Positions 9,610 through 17,745 of a stretch of 64,000 bases of DNA are shown here, piece by piece. The DNA lies in NCBI RefSeq assembly GCF_014641555.1, contig NZ_BMHY01000002.1:484051-548050 (forward strand), in the 5' to 3' direction. The translations under genes were made by a program, and so were the position numbers. Below the pieces are notes generated by a model that saw nothing but the letters and a program-made list of their open reading frames with translations, ran no database searches and had not been told where the DNA came from. The DNA comes from Paenibacillus radicis (ex Gao et al. 2016). GTDB taxonomy: Bacteria; Bacillota; Bacilli; Paenibacillales; Paenibacillaceae. The first letter of the stretch is position 1, and every line of letters starts with the position of its first letter.

Positions 9610-10542
9610 ATGACAGGCAAGTGGAGCAAGGTGCAGGAACAAGGATATGAGGCTTGGACGGGCAGCAGCGATCGCCTGTCGATCACCGTCATCCCGGCCC
9701 TTGGCGGCAAGGCGGTATCACTCCGCAATCTGGCTACGAATCGTGAATGGTTGTGGACCAGCGGGAAGCCGCTCGGCAACAATGGCTTTGGTTCCCCGTT
9801 CGGAGAAGGGGACGAGAGCGGCTGGGATGAGATGTTCCCCGGCATTAATGCATGTACGTATGCGGAGGAGCCATGGCAGGGACGCTCTGTCCCGGATCAT
9901 GGAGAGGTGTGGTCATTGCCTTGGCATGCTGAGGAGAGCGAAGGCTCTCTTCATTGCCAAGTAGAGGGACGTAATTTTCCATATACATTGGAAAAAACGT
10001 ATACGTTCTCCGGTCCAGACACGCTTCGCATCGACTATGTGGTGACCAACAGGGGAGAGGCTTCGCTCCCCTTCCTTTGGGCTGCGCATCCGCTTTTTCA
10101 AGCTCCTGAAGGATTGCAAATTCGCGTTCCCGAAGGAATGAACGCTATTGAGGTTTCCTACTCCGCCGATGAACGGCTGGGCGTATTCGGTGACCGGCGC
10201 AGCTGGCCGATTGCCGGGAACGGAATCGACTTGAGCGTTGTGGAACCGGCATCGAGCCGCTCCGCTGAGAAATATTACTTCGAAGGAAAGGCACCGGAGG
10301 GCTGGGCGGAGCTGCATGATCCCGGAACGGGAGAAGCGGTCAGGTTCCGCTTTCCGCCGGATAAGGTTCCTTATTTGGCTGTCTGGGCGAATAGCGGCGG
10401 CTATGGCGGGCATCACCATGTCGCGCTTGAGCCTGCAACAGGCAGGATGGATGATCTTGCTGTTGCCATGGAGCGGGGCGAAGTCGCCGCCGTAGAGCCC
10501 GGCGGCAGGTACGAATGGTATTTGGAGCTGCAGGTGAAGTAA
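9610..10542 (+). CDS. Aldose 1-epimerase-like (galactose mutarotase fold) protein
   Basis: About 310 residues with the beta-sandwich pattern of the aldose 1-epimerase / galactose mutarotase superfamily. Features include FLWAAHPLF near residue 155 (candidate catalytic or binding His) and the C-terminal acid region HHVALEPATGRMDDL. It probably interconverts anomers of the galactose or related sugar released by the preceding alpha-galactosidase, from which it is 48 bases away in the same direction. AGGGAGG at 9591-9597 leaves 12 bases to the ATG at 9610; a GTG at 9601 is only 3 bases away and less likely. Its 3' end converges on the AraC regulator with a 9-base gap and no clear terminator. Confidence 0.82.
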   Translation: MTGKWSKVQEQGYEAWTGSSDRLSITVIPALGGKAVSLRNLATNREWLWTSGKPLGNNGFGSPFGEGDESGWDEMFPGINACTYAEEPWQGRSVPDHGEVWSLPWHAEESEGSLHCQVEGRNFPYTLEKTYTFSGPDTLRIDYVVTNRGEASLPFLWAAHPLFQAPEGLQIRVPEGMNAIEVSYSADERLGVFGDRRSWPIAGNGIDLSVVEPASSRSAEKYYFEGKAPEGWAELHDPGTGEAVRFRFPPDKVPYLAVWANSGGYGGHHHVALEPATGRMDDLAVAMERGEVAAVEPGGRYEWYLELQVK

Positions 10543-10551
10543 TAAACGAGC

Positions 10552-11439
10552 TCAGCCCTTTGGGGCGCTGCGGTATTCCGTCGGCGACGCACCCATTCTT
10601 TTTTTGAACAAGCGGGAGAAATAGTAGGGGTCCGACACCCCGACGGATGCGGCGATTTCTTTCACCGTAAGGCTGGTCAAGCTGAGAAGCTGACCGGCCT
10701 TTTGCATTTTCATCCGCAAAAAATATTCAATCGGAGGGAAACCAGTCTCCTGGTTGAACATGAAGATTAAATGCTGCTTGGACAAACCCGTATGCGCAGC
10801 CAGCTCGGGCAGCGTGATAACGTCAGAGAGCCGCTCGCTCATGTATTGAATGGCGCGCTCGAGATCCTGCCGCTTCTTGCGGTCGCGTGCCGTGCCTCCC
10901 GAGCCGAGTCCAATCCGTCCAAGCAGCTGGCCCATCGATTGCGAGACATGCACTTGAACGGGCATCGAATACGGCTTGTCCGTCAGCAGCTCGAAGCAGC
11001 GGGAGAAATTATCGGCCCATTCGGCGTAAAGGGCTGCCGGGAGCGGCAAGGGTCCAGAGTCAAGACCGTACAGCTGGATATAGTCTGCGACATGTTCGCC
11101 CTTGAGATGGAACCAGTAGATGCTCCAGGGACGAGCGGCGGATGCGCCGTAACGATGAGCCGCTCCTGCTGGAATGACCGCCAGATGATGCTCAGGCACC
11201 GGCACCGTCCGGCCATTCAGCTCAAGCCAGCCTTCACCCCGCAGGCAATAGATGAAGATATGGGCATCGCAGCCATCCGGCCGTTCCCGGTAATGATATT
11301 GAGCCTCGGGGAAAAAACCGATATCGCTCACGAACAGACCGCGCGTCAGCTCATAGCGGGACAGCTCCTCGATATGATAGGCGGGAAGCACGAACAGCTT
11401 CTCCTCCTCGAACCCTTCAGACTTTCTAAGCTCATCCAT
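10552..11439 (-). CDS. AraC-family sugar-responsive transcriptional regulator
   Basis: A 295-residue one-component regulator. The N-terminal half is an AraC-type cupin ligand domain (IFIYCLRGEGWLELNGR, then VIPAGAAHRYGAS). The C-terminal 100 residues hold two helix-turn-helices with the signature DPYYFSRLFKKRMGASPTEYR. It lies between the mutarotase and the DUF5107/TPR gene and is divergent from the latter. Because the upstream regions of the GH36 and DUF5107 genes share 21-bp-spaced direct repeats of AraC type, this protein is the best candidate for their activator. The effector is probably a free or phosphorylated sugar bound in the cupin. Confidence 0.9.
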   Translation of the reverse strand: MDELRKSEGFEEEKLFVLPAYHIEELSRYELTRGLFVSDIGFFPEAQYHYRERPDGCDAHIFIYCLRGEGWLELNGRTVPVPEHHLAVIPAGAAHRYGASAARPWSIYWFHLKGEHVADYIQLYGLDSGPLPLPAALYAEWADNFSRCFELLTDKPYSMPVQVHVSQSMGQLLGRIGLGSGGTARDRKKRQDLERAIQYMSERLSDVITLPELAAHTGLSKQHLIFMFNQETGFPPIEYFLRMKMQKAGQLLSLTSLTVKEIAASVGVSDPYYFSRLFKKRMGASPTEYRSAPKG

Positions 11440-11516
11440 GTCATCCGCACCTTTTCAGAAAATCATTCATCTGTTCATTATATTGCTTATATTTATAAAC
11501 CAAACCGTATTTCATA

Positions 11517-11583
11517 AATAAGAATATAGTCCATTATAAACCGAATTCCGTCAATTGGCACCATACTCATTTCAAGATAAAGT
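11517..11583 (+). promoter_or_regulatory. Promoter with two 21-bp-spaced direct repeats upstream of the DUF5107/TPR gene
   Basis: AATAAGAATATAGTCC (11517-11532) and AAACCGAATTCCGTCA (11538-11553) start 21 bp apart. They are followed by TTGGCA (11555-11560), a 17-base spacer and TAAAGT (11578-11583). About 48 of 60 positions match the block before the GH36 gene, in the same order and spacing. The region is the divergent intergenic stretch between the AraC gene and the DUF5107 gene, which supports regulation by that AraC protein. Confidence 0.7.
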
Positions 11584-11612
11584 GTAAGTAATCAGCAAAG
11601 GGGGAATGACAA

Positions 11613-14600
11613 ATGGCTCCATCGCAAAAAAATGCCGGCTCAGCCGTGCGCATTTGGGAAGAGGAAGTAACGATTCCGACTTACGGTATTGGCGCTCCCG
11701 ACCGCAACCCGATGTTTTTGGAGAAACGCGTCTATCAAGGCAGCACAGGCAAAGTGTATCCGCATCCTGTCGTCGACAAAATCGAGGATGAGAAAAAGGA
11801 TCAATCTTATAAACTTGCTATTCTGGAAAATGAATACGTTCGCATCGAAATTATGCCGGAGCTTGGCGGCCGGATTTACCGGGCGCTGGATAAAACCAAC
11901 GACTATGATTTCGTTTATTATAACCGCGTGATCAAACCTGCACTTGTTGGACTTGCTGGGCCTTGGATTTCCGGGGGCATCGAGTTTAACTGGCCGCAGC
12001 ACCATAGACCGAACACGTACGGACCGGTCGAATACCGGTTGACGGAAGGCGAAGACGGCAGTGCGACAGTGTGGATTAGCGAAATCGACCGGATGTACGG
12101 AACAAAAGTGACGGCAGGCTTTACGCTTTATCCGGGAAAAGCTTATCTGGAGGTGTCCGCACAGCTGTACAACCGGACGACCTTGCCTCAAACCTTCCTG
12201 TGGTGGGCGAACCCGGCCGTAGCCGTCAACGACGATACGCAATCGGTATTCCCTCCTGACGTTACCGCGGTATTCGACCATGGTAAACGGGATGTATCTC
12301 GCTTTCCTATCGCTACAGGCACGTACTATAAAATGGACTATTCCGAGGGCGTCGATATTTCGCGCTACCGCAATATTCCAGTGCCGACCTCATACATGGC
12401 GTATAAGTCGGATTACAATTTCGTAGGCGGCTATGATCATGGCGTACAAGCCGGACTGCTTCATGTGGCCAACCATTTCGTATCGCCGGGCAAAAAGCAG
12501 TGGACTTGGGGAAATGGCGAATTCGGACAGGCATGGGATCGCAATCTGACGGATGAAGACGGACCGTACATCGAGCTCATGACGGGCATGTACACGGATA
12601 ACCAGCCGGACTTTACATGGCTGCAGCCTTATGAAGAGAAGACGTTCAAGCAATACTTCATGCCGTATAAGGATGTAGGCGTTGTGAAAAATGCCTCCAT
12701 CGACGCCGCGGTCAATCTTGAAGTCGACGAGGAAACGGGAAAAGCAACGGTACTCGCTTACGCGACTTCGGTGTTCACGGGCGCGGTAATTGAGCTTAAA
12801 GGAAGCCGTCGTTCTTACTTCCGTGAGACGGTAGAGCTGTCTCCGGTATCGACGTTCAAATCGGTGGTTGCGCTCGACGAGGGCGATCTGCCGCATGATC
12901 TGATCGTTTCCATTCGGGACGCAAACGGCAAGCTGCTTATTTCCTACAGACCAGCTAAGCCATCTATTGAAGAGGTTCCGGACGCCGCTCAGCCGCTTCC
13001 AGAGCCGCAAGAGCTGCGTACGAATGAGCAGCTTTATCTGGCAGGTCTGCATCTGGAGCAATACCGCCATGCTACTTTTGAGCCGGCATCGTATTACCTC
13101 GAGGGTCTGAAGCGTGATCCTTCGGATATTCGGATCAACGTTGCCTACGGTACGCTTCTGCTCCGCCAAGGGCTGTTCAAGGAAGCGGAAGGGCATTTGC
13201 GCAAAGCTATAGCTTCTATGACATGGCGTAACCCGAACCCTTATGACAGCGAAGCGTTATATCAGCTGGGCCTTGCGCTGAAGCTGCAAGACCGGCCGGA
13301 GGAAGCATTCGCTGTCTTCTACAAAGCGGTGTGGTCGGCTGCATGGCAGGACGCAGGTTACTTTAATCTGGCCCGTATTGCTAGCGCGAACGGCTCATTT
13401 GCAGAGGCGCTTGAACTGGTAGACCGCGCGCTTATTCGTAACTCGCGCAACTACAAGTCACGCCATCTTCGTGCGGCACTGCTTCGCAAGCTGGGACGCT
13501 TAACCGAAGCTGTTGCTTATGCGAAAGAGACGCTTGGTATCGATGTCGCCGACTTTGGCGCTGCCCGCGAGCTGGGTCTGGCGCTGGCCGAGCAGGGGCT
13601 GTCCGCAGAAGCGGACGCTGCCGTAGCGGAGCTTGGCCGTCTAATGCGGAATGACCCGCATAACTATTTGAGCCTGGCTTCCGATTATGCGGAAAGCGGC
13701 TTGTATGCGGAAGCGATCGATGTGTTGAACGTACTTGTCAGCCAAACGCCGGCTGCGGACGTTTACCCGATGGTTTACTATACACTGGGTTATTTGCATG
13801 AACGTGCAGGGCAGCCTGAGCAAGCGGCAGTTGCCCGTAAAGCGGGACAAATCGCGAAGCCGGACTATTGCTTCCCGAACAGCCTGTTTGAACTGCTCGT
13901 GCTGGAAAGCGCGGTTCAGGCTGATTCGAGCGATGCGCGCGCACTTTACTATCTCGGCAACCTGCTGTACGACAAGAAGCGTCATGGAGAGGCTATCGCG
14001 AAATGGGAAGCTTCCCGCACGCTGAATGACGGGTTTGCAACGGTACATCGCAACCTGGCACTCGCTTACTTCAATAAGCTTGGAGACAGTAAGGCGGCAT
14101 TGGAATCGCTGGAGCAGGCTTTTGCTTGCGGACCAGAGGATGCCCGCGTCTTCTACGAGCTGGATCAGCTTTATAAAAAGCTCGGCTACGCGCCTCAAGT
14201 GCGTTTGAACGGTCTGGAACAGCATTTGAATCTCGTGCAGTTGCGGGATGATCTGTACTTGGAGTACGTTGCGCTGTTCAATGCGCTTGGCCGTCATGAG
14301 GAAGCAGCCGGCAAGCTGGCTGCGCGGAAGTTCCATCCTTGGGAAGGCGGAGAAGGCAAAACGACTGGCCAGCATGTGTTGAGCCGTGTTGAATGGGCGA
14401 AGCATGAAATCGCCGAAGGCCGCTACGCCCATGCTGCCGAGCTGCTTCAAGAAGCGCTAGTCTACCCGGAAAATCTGGGCGAAGGCAAGCTGGATGGAGC
14501 GCAGGAGAATAACGTGCATTACCATCTGGGACGCGCTTACCTCGGTTTGCAGCAGACAGAGCAGGCGGAAAGACATTTCCGCATCGCCTCGCAAGGGCTG

Positions 14601-14966
14601 GAGGAGCCAGCCAGCGCGATGTACTACAACGACCAGCCGCCAGATATGATTTTCTATCAAGGCATGGCATGGCAGCAGCTTGGCGACCTCAAGGAAGCGA
14701 AGCGCCGCTTCAACAAGCTGATCGATTATGGCGAGAAGCATATCCGCGACGATGTGAAATTCGACTACTTTGCCGTATCGCTGCCTGACTTCCTTGTATT
14801 CGAGGATGACCTGAACAAGCGGAATGAAATTCATTGCCGCTACATGATCGGCCTCGGTTTGATCGGTCTTGGCCGCTACGCCGAAGCTCGCGTTCAATTG
14901 AACGAAGCGCTGGCGATGGAGCCAAACCACCAAGGAGCCAAGCTTCACCTTGGCTTGTGCGAATAA
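11613..14966 (+). CDS. Large DUF5107 and tetratricopeptide-repeat protein
   Basis: An 1117-residue soluble protein without signal peptide. The first roughly 360 residues match the DUF5107 type, a galactose-mutarotase-like sugar-binding fold (LGGRIYRALDKTNDYDFVYYN, then WISGGIEFNWPQHHRP). A linker domain and a long series of TPR helices fill about 480-1117, with repeats of the ALYQLGLALKLQDRPEEAF kind. Such proteins are frequent in carbohydrate loci of Paenibacillus and Bacteroidetes; the reaction, if any, is not established. It may bind sugar through the N-terminal domain and partners through the TPRs. GGGGGAA precedes the ATG at 11613. It is transcribed alone from the AraC-type promoter and ends at a strong terminator. 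Confidence 0.88.
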   Translation: MAPSQKNAGSAVRIWEEEVTIPTYGIGAPDRNPMFLEKRVYQGSTGKVYPHPVVDKIEDEKKDQSYKLAILENEYVRIEIMPELGGRIYRALDKTNDYDFVYYNRVIKPALVGLAGPWISGGIEFNWPQHHRPNTYGPVEYRLTEGEDGSATVWISEIDRMYGTKVTAGFTLYPGKAYLEVSAQLYNRTTLPQTFLWWANPAVAVNDDTQSVFPPDVTAVFDHGKRDVSRFPIATGTYYKMDYSEGVDISRYRNIPVPTSYMAYKSDYNFVGGYDHGVQAGLLHVANHFVSPGKKQWTWGNGEFGQAWDRNLTDEDGPYIELMTGMYTDNQPDFTWLQPYEEKTFKQYFMPYKDVGVVKNASIDAAVNLEVDEETGKATVLAYATSVFTGAVIELKGSRRSYFRETVELSPVSTFKSVVALDEGDLPHDLIVSIRDANGKLLISYRPAKPSIEEVPDAAQPLPEPQELRTNEQLYLAGLHLEQYRHATFEPASYYLEGLKRDPSDIRINVAYGTLLLRQGLFKEAEGHLRKAIASMTWRNPNPYDSEALYQLGLALKLQDRPEEAFAVFYKAVWSAAWQDAGYFNLARIASANGSFAEALELVDRALIRNSRNYKSRHLRAALLRKLGRLTEAVAYAKETLGIDVADFGAARELGLALAEQGLSAEADAAVAELGRLMRNDPHNYLSLASDYAESGLYAEAIDVLNVLVSQTPAADVYPMVYYTLGYLHERAGQPEQAAVARKAGQIAKPDYCFPNSLFELLVLESAVQADSSDARALYYLGNLLYDKKRHGEAIAKWEASRTLNDGFATVHRNLALAYFNKLGDSKAALESLEQAFACGPEDARVFYELDQLYKKLGYAPQVRLNGLEQHLNLVQLRDDLYLEYVALFNALGRHEEAAGKLAARKFHPWEGGEGKTTGQHVLSRVEWAKHEIAEGRYAHAAELLQEALVYPENLGEGKLDGAQENNVHYHLGRAYLGLQQTEQAERHFRIASQGLEEPASAMYYNDQPPDMIFYQGMAWQQLGDLKEAKRRFNKLIDYGEKHIRDDVKFDYFAVSLPDFLVFEDDLNKRNEIHCRYMIGLGLIGLGRYAEARVQLNEALAMEPNHQGAKLHLGLCE

Positions 14967-14973
14967 AGCAAGA

Positions 14974-15012
14974 ACCAGAGAGCCCGCGTATTCCGCGGGC
15001 TCTTTGGTTGTT
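14974..15012 (+). terminator. Rho-independent terminator of the DUF5107/TPR gene
   Basis: ACCAGAGAGCCCGCG (14974-14988) pairs with CGCGGGCTCTTTGGT (14994-15008) around a 5-base loop, with one G-T pair, followed by TGTTT. It begins 7 bases after the stop codon. Confidence 0.9.
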
Positions 15013-15252
15013 TAGAAAGCACTGTAACGTGAATGGATCCCCGTTGAGGCTCCAACCAACGCAGTACAGCTAGTAACCCGAGCACCGCCAGTAACCCCAG
15101 CACCCAACATCCCAGTAAACCAGCACCCAACATCCCCAGTAACACCGCAGCACCTCCAGTAACTAAGCCCTTTCGCGAAAAATGATGGAAGAGCGTCATA
15201 ACTAGGGCGCCATCACCGCCCGATGGATAAGGGCCAACACGTTTAACAGTAA
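15013..15252. repeat. Imperfect low-complexity repeats (CAGCACCCAACATCC / CCAGTAACC)
   Basis: Noncoding stretch. Between about 15070 and 15165 the words CCAGTAACC and CAGCACCCAACATCC recur in imperfect copies roughly 24-28 bases apart. The antisense frame through this DNA encodes only a monotonous Leu/Gly string and is not a gene. Nothing else is recognised. Confidence 0.55.
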
Positions 15253-15439
15253 CAAAATGTAAAAATACATTTTGAAAAGCCTCAAATTACCTGAAATCAC
15301 CTTCAAAATGCAAAAGTGCATTTGAAATCATAGAATTTGGGTTGATCGGCCCCTTTTGGCCCGATCAACCTGCACATTTGCATTTTGAAGCCACAAATCG
15401 TCGAAAATTCGGCTTCCAACCTGTATTTTTACATTTTGA
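15253..15439. repeat. 187-bp dispersed repeat element, copy A
   Basis: Four modules of the pattern CAAAATGYAAAARTRCA lie in the order plus, plus, minus, minus: near 15253, 15307, 15371 and 15422. The first two are themselves short hairpins (CAAAATGTA-AAAA-TACATTTTG). The centre (about 15343-15372) is a perfect inverted repeat whose arms are GGTTGATCGG and CCGATCAACC. The same layout recurs at 23292-23478 and 51649-51836. Noncoding; a MITE-like or structured-RNA element is possible. Confidence 0.85.
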
Positions 15440-15540
15440 ATGGCTGACTTATCGCTTCTAGCGAATCTTTTTCGCTAAGAGCGAATTTAGATTCGTTATT
15501 CGAGTTTTCTAGAGAGTTAGGCAGCAGAATGACCGACATG
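15440..15540. other. Noncoding spacer with GCGAAT/ATTCGC words
   Basis: Short alternating GCGAA and TTCGC words (15456-15502) resemble the GCGAAG repeat blocks found elsewhere in the window, but without the GAACCTAGGTTC palindrome. No gene. Confidence 0.4.
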
Positions 15541-15683
15541 TAGTTAGTTTGGACGTTTTGCGATTGGTGGGGAGAGCGGAGCGTTTTGAGTTCAGGGGGA
15601 CTTTTTGCAGATTCTATCCATTATTCATCGAGAAGCGATGAGGTGTTGGAATCAAGAACGGCCCCATGGACCAAAACGCGCAG
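15541..15683. repeat. 143-bp direct repeat, copy 1
   Basis: Nearly identical to 15726-15868 (start to start 185 bp) and related to 51919-52025. It contains a small stem CATCG-AGAAG-CGATG (15626-15640) inside weaker flanking pairing (ATCCA with TTGGA). In the third copy this stem is CATCGT-GTAG-ACGATG, so the pairing is kept although bases changed. No convincing coding frame. Confidence 0.8.
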
Positions 15684-15725
15684 GGAACGAGTCTGAGACG
15701 TAAGCGTGACTGACTGCTGGACTAT

Positions 15726-15868
15726 TAGTTGGTTTGGACCTTTTGCGATTGGTGGGGTGAGCGGAGCGTTTTGAGTTCATGGGGACTTTTTGCAGATTCT
15801 GTCCATTATTCATCGAGAAGCGATGAGGTGTTGGAATCAAGAACGGCACCATGGACCAAAACGCGCAG
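15726..15868. repeat. 143-bp direct repeat, copy 2
   Basis: Second copy of the 15541-15683 element, with only a few substitutions. The 42-base spacer between the copies is not repeated. The copy ends in CGCGCAGCGAG, close to the GCGCAGCGACCCCGGCGT word that flanks the related copy at 51.9-52.0 kb. Confidence 0.8.
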
Positions 15869-16029
15869 CGAGCCCGGTATCTTACACGCAGCGAGCGAAA
15901 ATAATAGCGAGCATAAAGAAGGAGAGTCCGCACCAACAAAGAATTGATAAAAGAGTATAAAGCGTTTACATGGTTTTGCTAGATCATTCGCTAGCGCTTC
16001 AGAGTACAAACGACAAGGGGAGATTATAC

Positions 16030-16797
16030 ATGTCTGCTGTTAAAGGGATTTGGAAGGGATATGAGCGTTACGATTTTACCGTCAACGGGCGTGAGGCGCT
16101 GGTTGTTACCCCTAAAGAGGTGGCGCCAGGAAATCCGTGGGTATGGCGCGCCGAGTTCTTTGATGCGTTCAGCCAAGTAGATATGGCGCTGCTGGAGCAA
16201 GGCTGGCATTTGGCCTACTGCAACGTTAGTGATATGTATGGCTCGCCAGAGGCGATTGAACTCATGCGTCCGTTCCAGCTGCATGTCTGCTCAGAGTTTG
16301 GGCTAGCGGATAAACCGTCTATTTTTGGCTTCAGCCGGGGAGGCCTATACACAGTAAACTACGCCCTGAAGTATCCGGAATCGGTCTCTTCGCTGTATCT
16401 GGACGCGCCGGTGCTGGATTTACGGAGCTGGCCTGGCGGCAATGGCAGGACGGATCAGTGGAAAAAGGAATGGGAGGAATGCAAGCGAAGCTACCAGCTC
16501 ACGGAGGAGCAGTTTGCAGACTTCCGCGAAAGCCCGCTCGACCGCGCTGCCGAGCTAGCGGCTCTGCAAATACCAGTAATCCTCGTAGTCGGTGATGCCG
16601 ATGAGGATGTGCCGTTTATGGATAATGGGCATCCATTTGCTGAACGCTTTGCGGCAAACGGCGGACAGATCGAGGTAATCGTAAAGCCGGGTGTGGCGCA
16701 TCATCCGCATTCGCTTGACGATCCAACTCCTGTTGCAGAATTTATTCAACGCGTTTTTAACGGTCAGCAAGAAACTGAATCGATTGGAGCAGAGTAA
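16030..16797 (+). CDS. Alpha/beta hydrolase (probable esterase)
   Basis: A 255-residue alpha/beta hydrolase without signal peptide. The nucleophile is Ser102 in GFSRGG, the acid is likely the Asp in GDADEDVPF (about 188-196), and the base is the His in GVAHHPHS (about 221-228). An AGGGGAG ribosome site precedes the ATG at 16030; an upstream in-frame ATG at 15970 lacks one. Six bases separate it from an SGNH esterase gene, so the two form an operon. Together they may remove acetyl or other ester groups from imported plant oligosaccharides. The exact substrate is unknown. Confidence 0.87.
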   Translation: MSAVKGIWKGYERYDFTVNGREALVVTPKEVAPGNPWVWRAEFFDAFSQVDMALLEQGWHLAYCNVSDMYGSPEAIELMRPFQLHVCSEFGLADKPSIFGFSRGGLYTVNYALKYPESVSSLYLDAPVLDLRSWPGGNGRTDQWKKEWEECKRSYQLTEEQFADFRESPLDRAAELAALQIPVILVVGDADEDVPFMDNGHPFAERFAANGGQIEVIVKPGVAHHPHSLDDPTPVAEFIQRVFNGQQETESIGAE

Positions 16798-16803
16798 ACC
16801 ATC

Positions 16804-17676
16804 ATGAATGAAAATACAGCGAAGAGAATTGTATTTCTAGGGGACAGCATTACCGACGACGGCACCTATATTTCTTATTTGGATGCTTTTTTTAGAGAGC
16901 AATTTACCGAGCAGCCTTATACGTTCATTAACTTGGGCGTCAGCAGCGAGACGGCTTCCGGTCTAAGCGAGCCGGATCATCCGTTTCCACGCCCATGCAT
17001 TCATGAACGGCTGCAAAGGGCGCTGAGCGAAAGCCGTCCGGATTGGACGGTTATTTGCTATGGCATGAACGACGGCATTTATTATCCGTTTTCGGAGGAA
17101 CGGTTTGCGGCCTATCAAGATGGTATGCACCGCTTGATTGAGGCTGTACGTGCGACGGGCTCCAAGGTCATTGTGATGACACCGCCGCCTTTTGATGCCC
17201 CTTCGCTAAGCGGTGCAACTCTTCTTCCCGAGGGGGAAGAAAAGTACAGCTACATGACGCCCTTTATCCGTTATGACGATGTATTGGAGCGGTACGCAGA
17301 ATGGGTGCTTGGACTTCAATCGGCGGCGGTTGACGCCGTTATTGCCATTCGAGAGCCGCTCTTGCAGCACATCGCGGAGCAAAAAAACAGCAACCCCGAC
17401 TACCACTATGGAGACGGCATTCATCCTGATGCGGGCGGGCATTGGGTCATTGCGCAGACGCTGCTTCGCCAATTGTTCAAGCAAGATGTGGAGCAGGCGC
17501 CGGATACATGGCCGATTTATCCTTTGGTCTACGAGCGCCATCGCTTGTTAAGCGCTGCTTGGAAAGAGCATGTCGGGCATACGAATGAAAACAAATCGGA
17601 GGCTTTGCCGCTGGATAAGGCCCTCCAACATGGTGAAGTGCTGGAGCGCCAAATTCAAGAGCTGCTGCAAGCCTAA
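16804..17676 (+). CDS. SGNH/GDSL-family hydrolase (putative carbohydrate esterase)
   Basis: A 290-residue cytoplasmic SGNH hydrolase. Block I is FLGDSITDDG with nucleophile Ser15, block III is YGMNDG (Asn near residue 83), and block V is DGIHPDAGGH with the catalytic Asp and His near residues 205-208. Proteins of this type in sugar loci deacetylate xylo-, rhamnogalacturonan- or other oligosaccharides. It sits 6 bases after the alpha/beta hydrolase gene and shares its direction. A strong hairpin separates it from the convergent araA. Confidence 0.88.
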   Translation: MNENTAKRIVFLGDSITDDGTYISYLDAFFREQFTEQPYTFINLGVSSETASGLSEPDHPFPRPCIHERLQRALSESRPDWTVICYGMNDGIYYPFSEERFAAYQDGMHRLIEAVRATGSKVIVMTPPPFDAPSLSGATLLPEGEEKYSYMTPFIRYDDVLERYAEWVLGLQSAAVDAVIAIREPLLQHIAEQKNSNPDYHYGDGIHPDAGGHWVIAQTLLRQLFKQDVEQAPDTWPIYPLVYERHRLLSAAWKEHVGHTNENKSEALPLDKALQHGEVLERQIQELLQA

Positions 17677-17702
17677 CTTAACCGACAGCTGCTGTAAAAT
17701 AA

Positions 17703-17735
17703 CAAGAGGCGATGGAATCGATCCATCGCCTCTTG
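17703..17735. terminator. Bidirectional terminator between the esterase gene and araA
   Basis: CAAGAGGCGATGGA (17703-17716) is perfectly complementary to TCCATCGCCTCTTG (17722-17735). An A-rich stretch precedes it and T-rich sequence follows. It serves both convergent transcripts. Confidence 0.9.
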
Positions 17736-17745
17736 CTTTACAATA

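Noticed and set aside
15953..15975. cre site before the alpha/beta hydrolase gene
   Set aside because: AAGCGTTTACATG contains only half of the consensus; the opposite end mismatches at two fixed positions.
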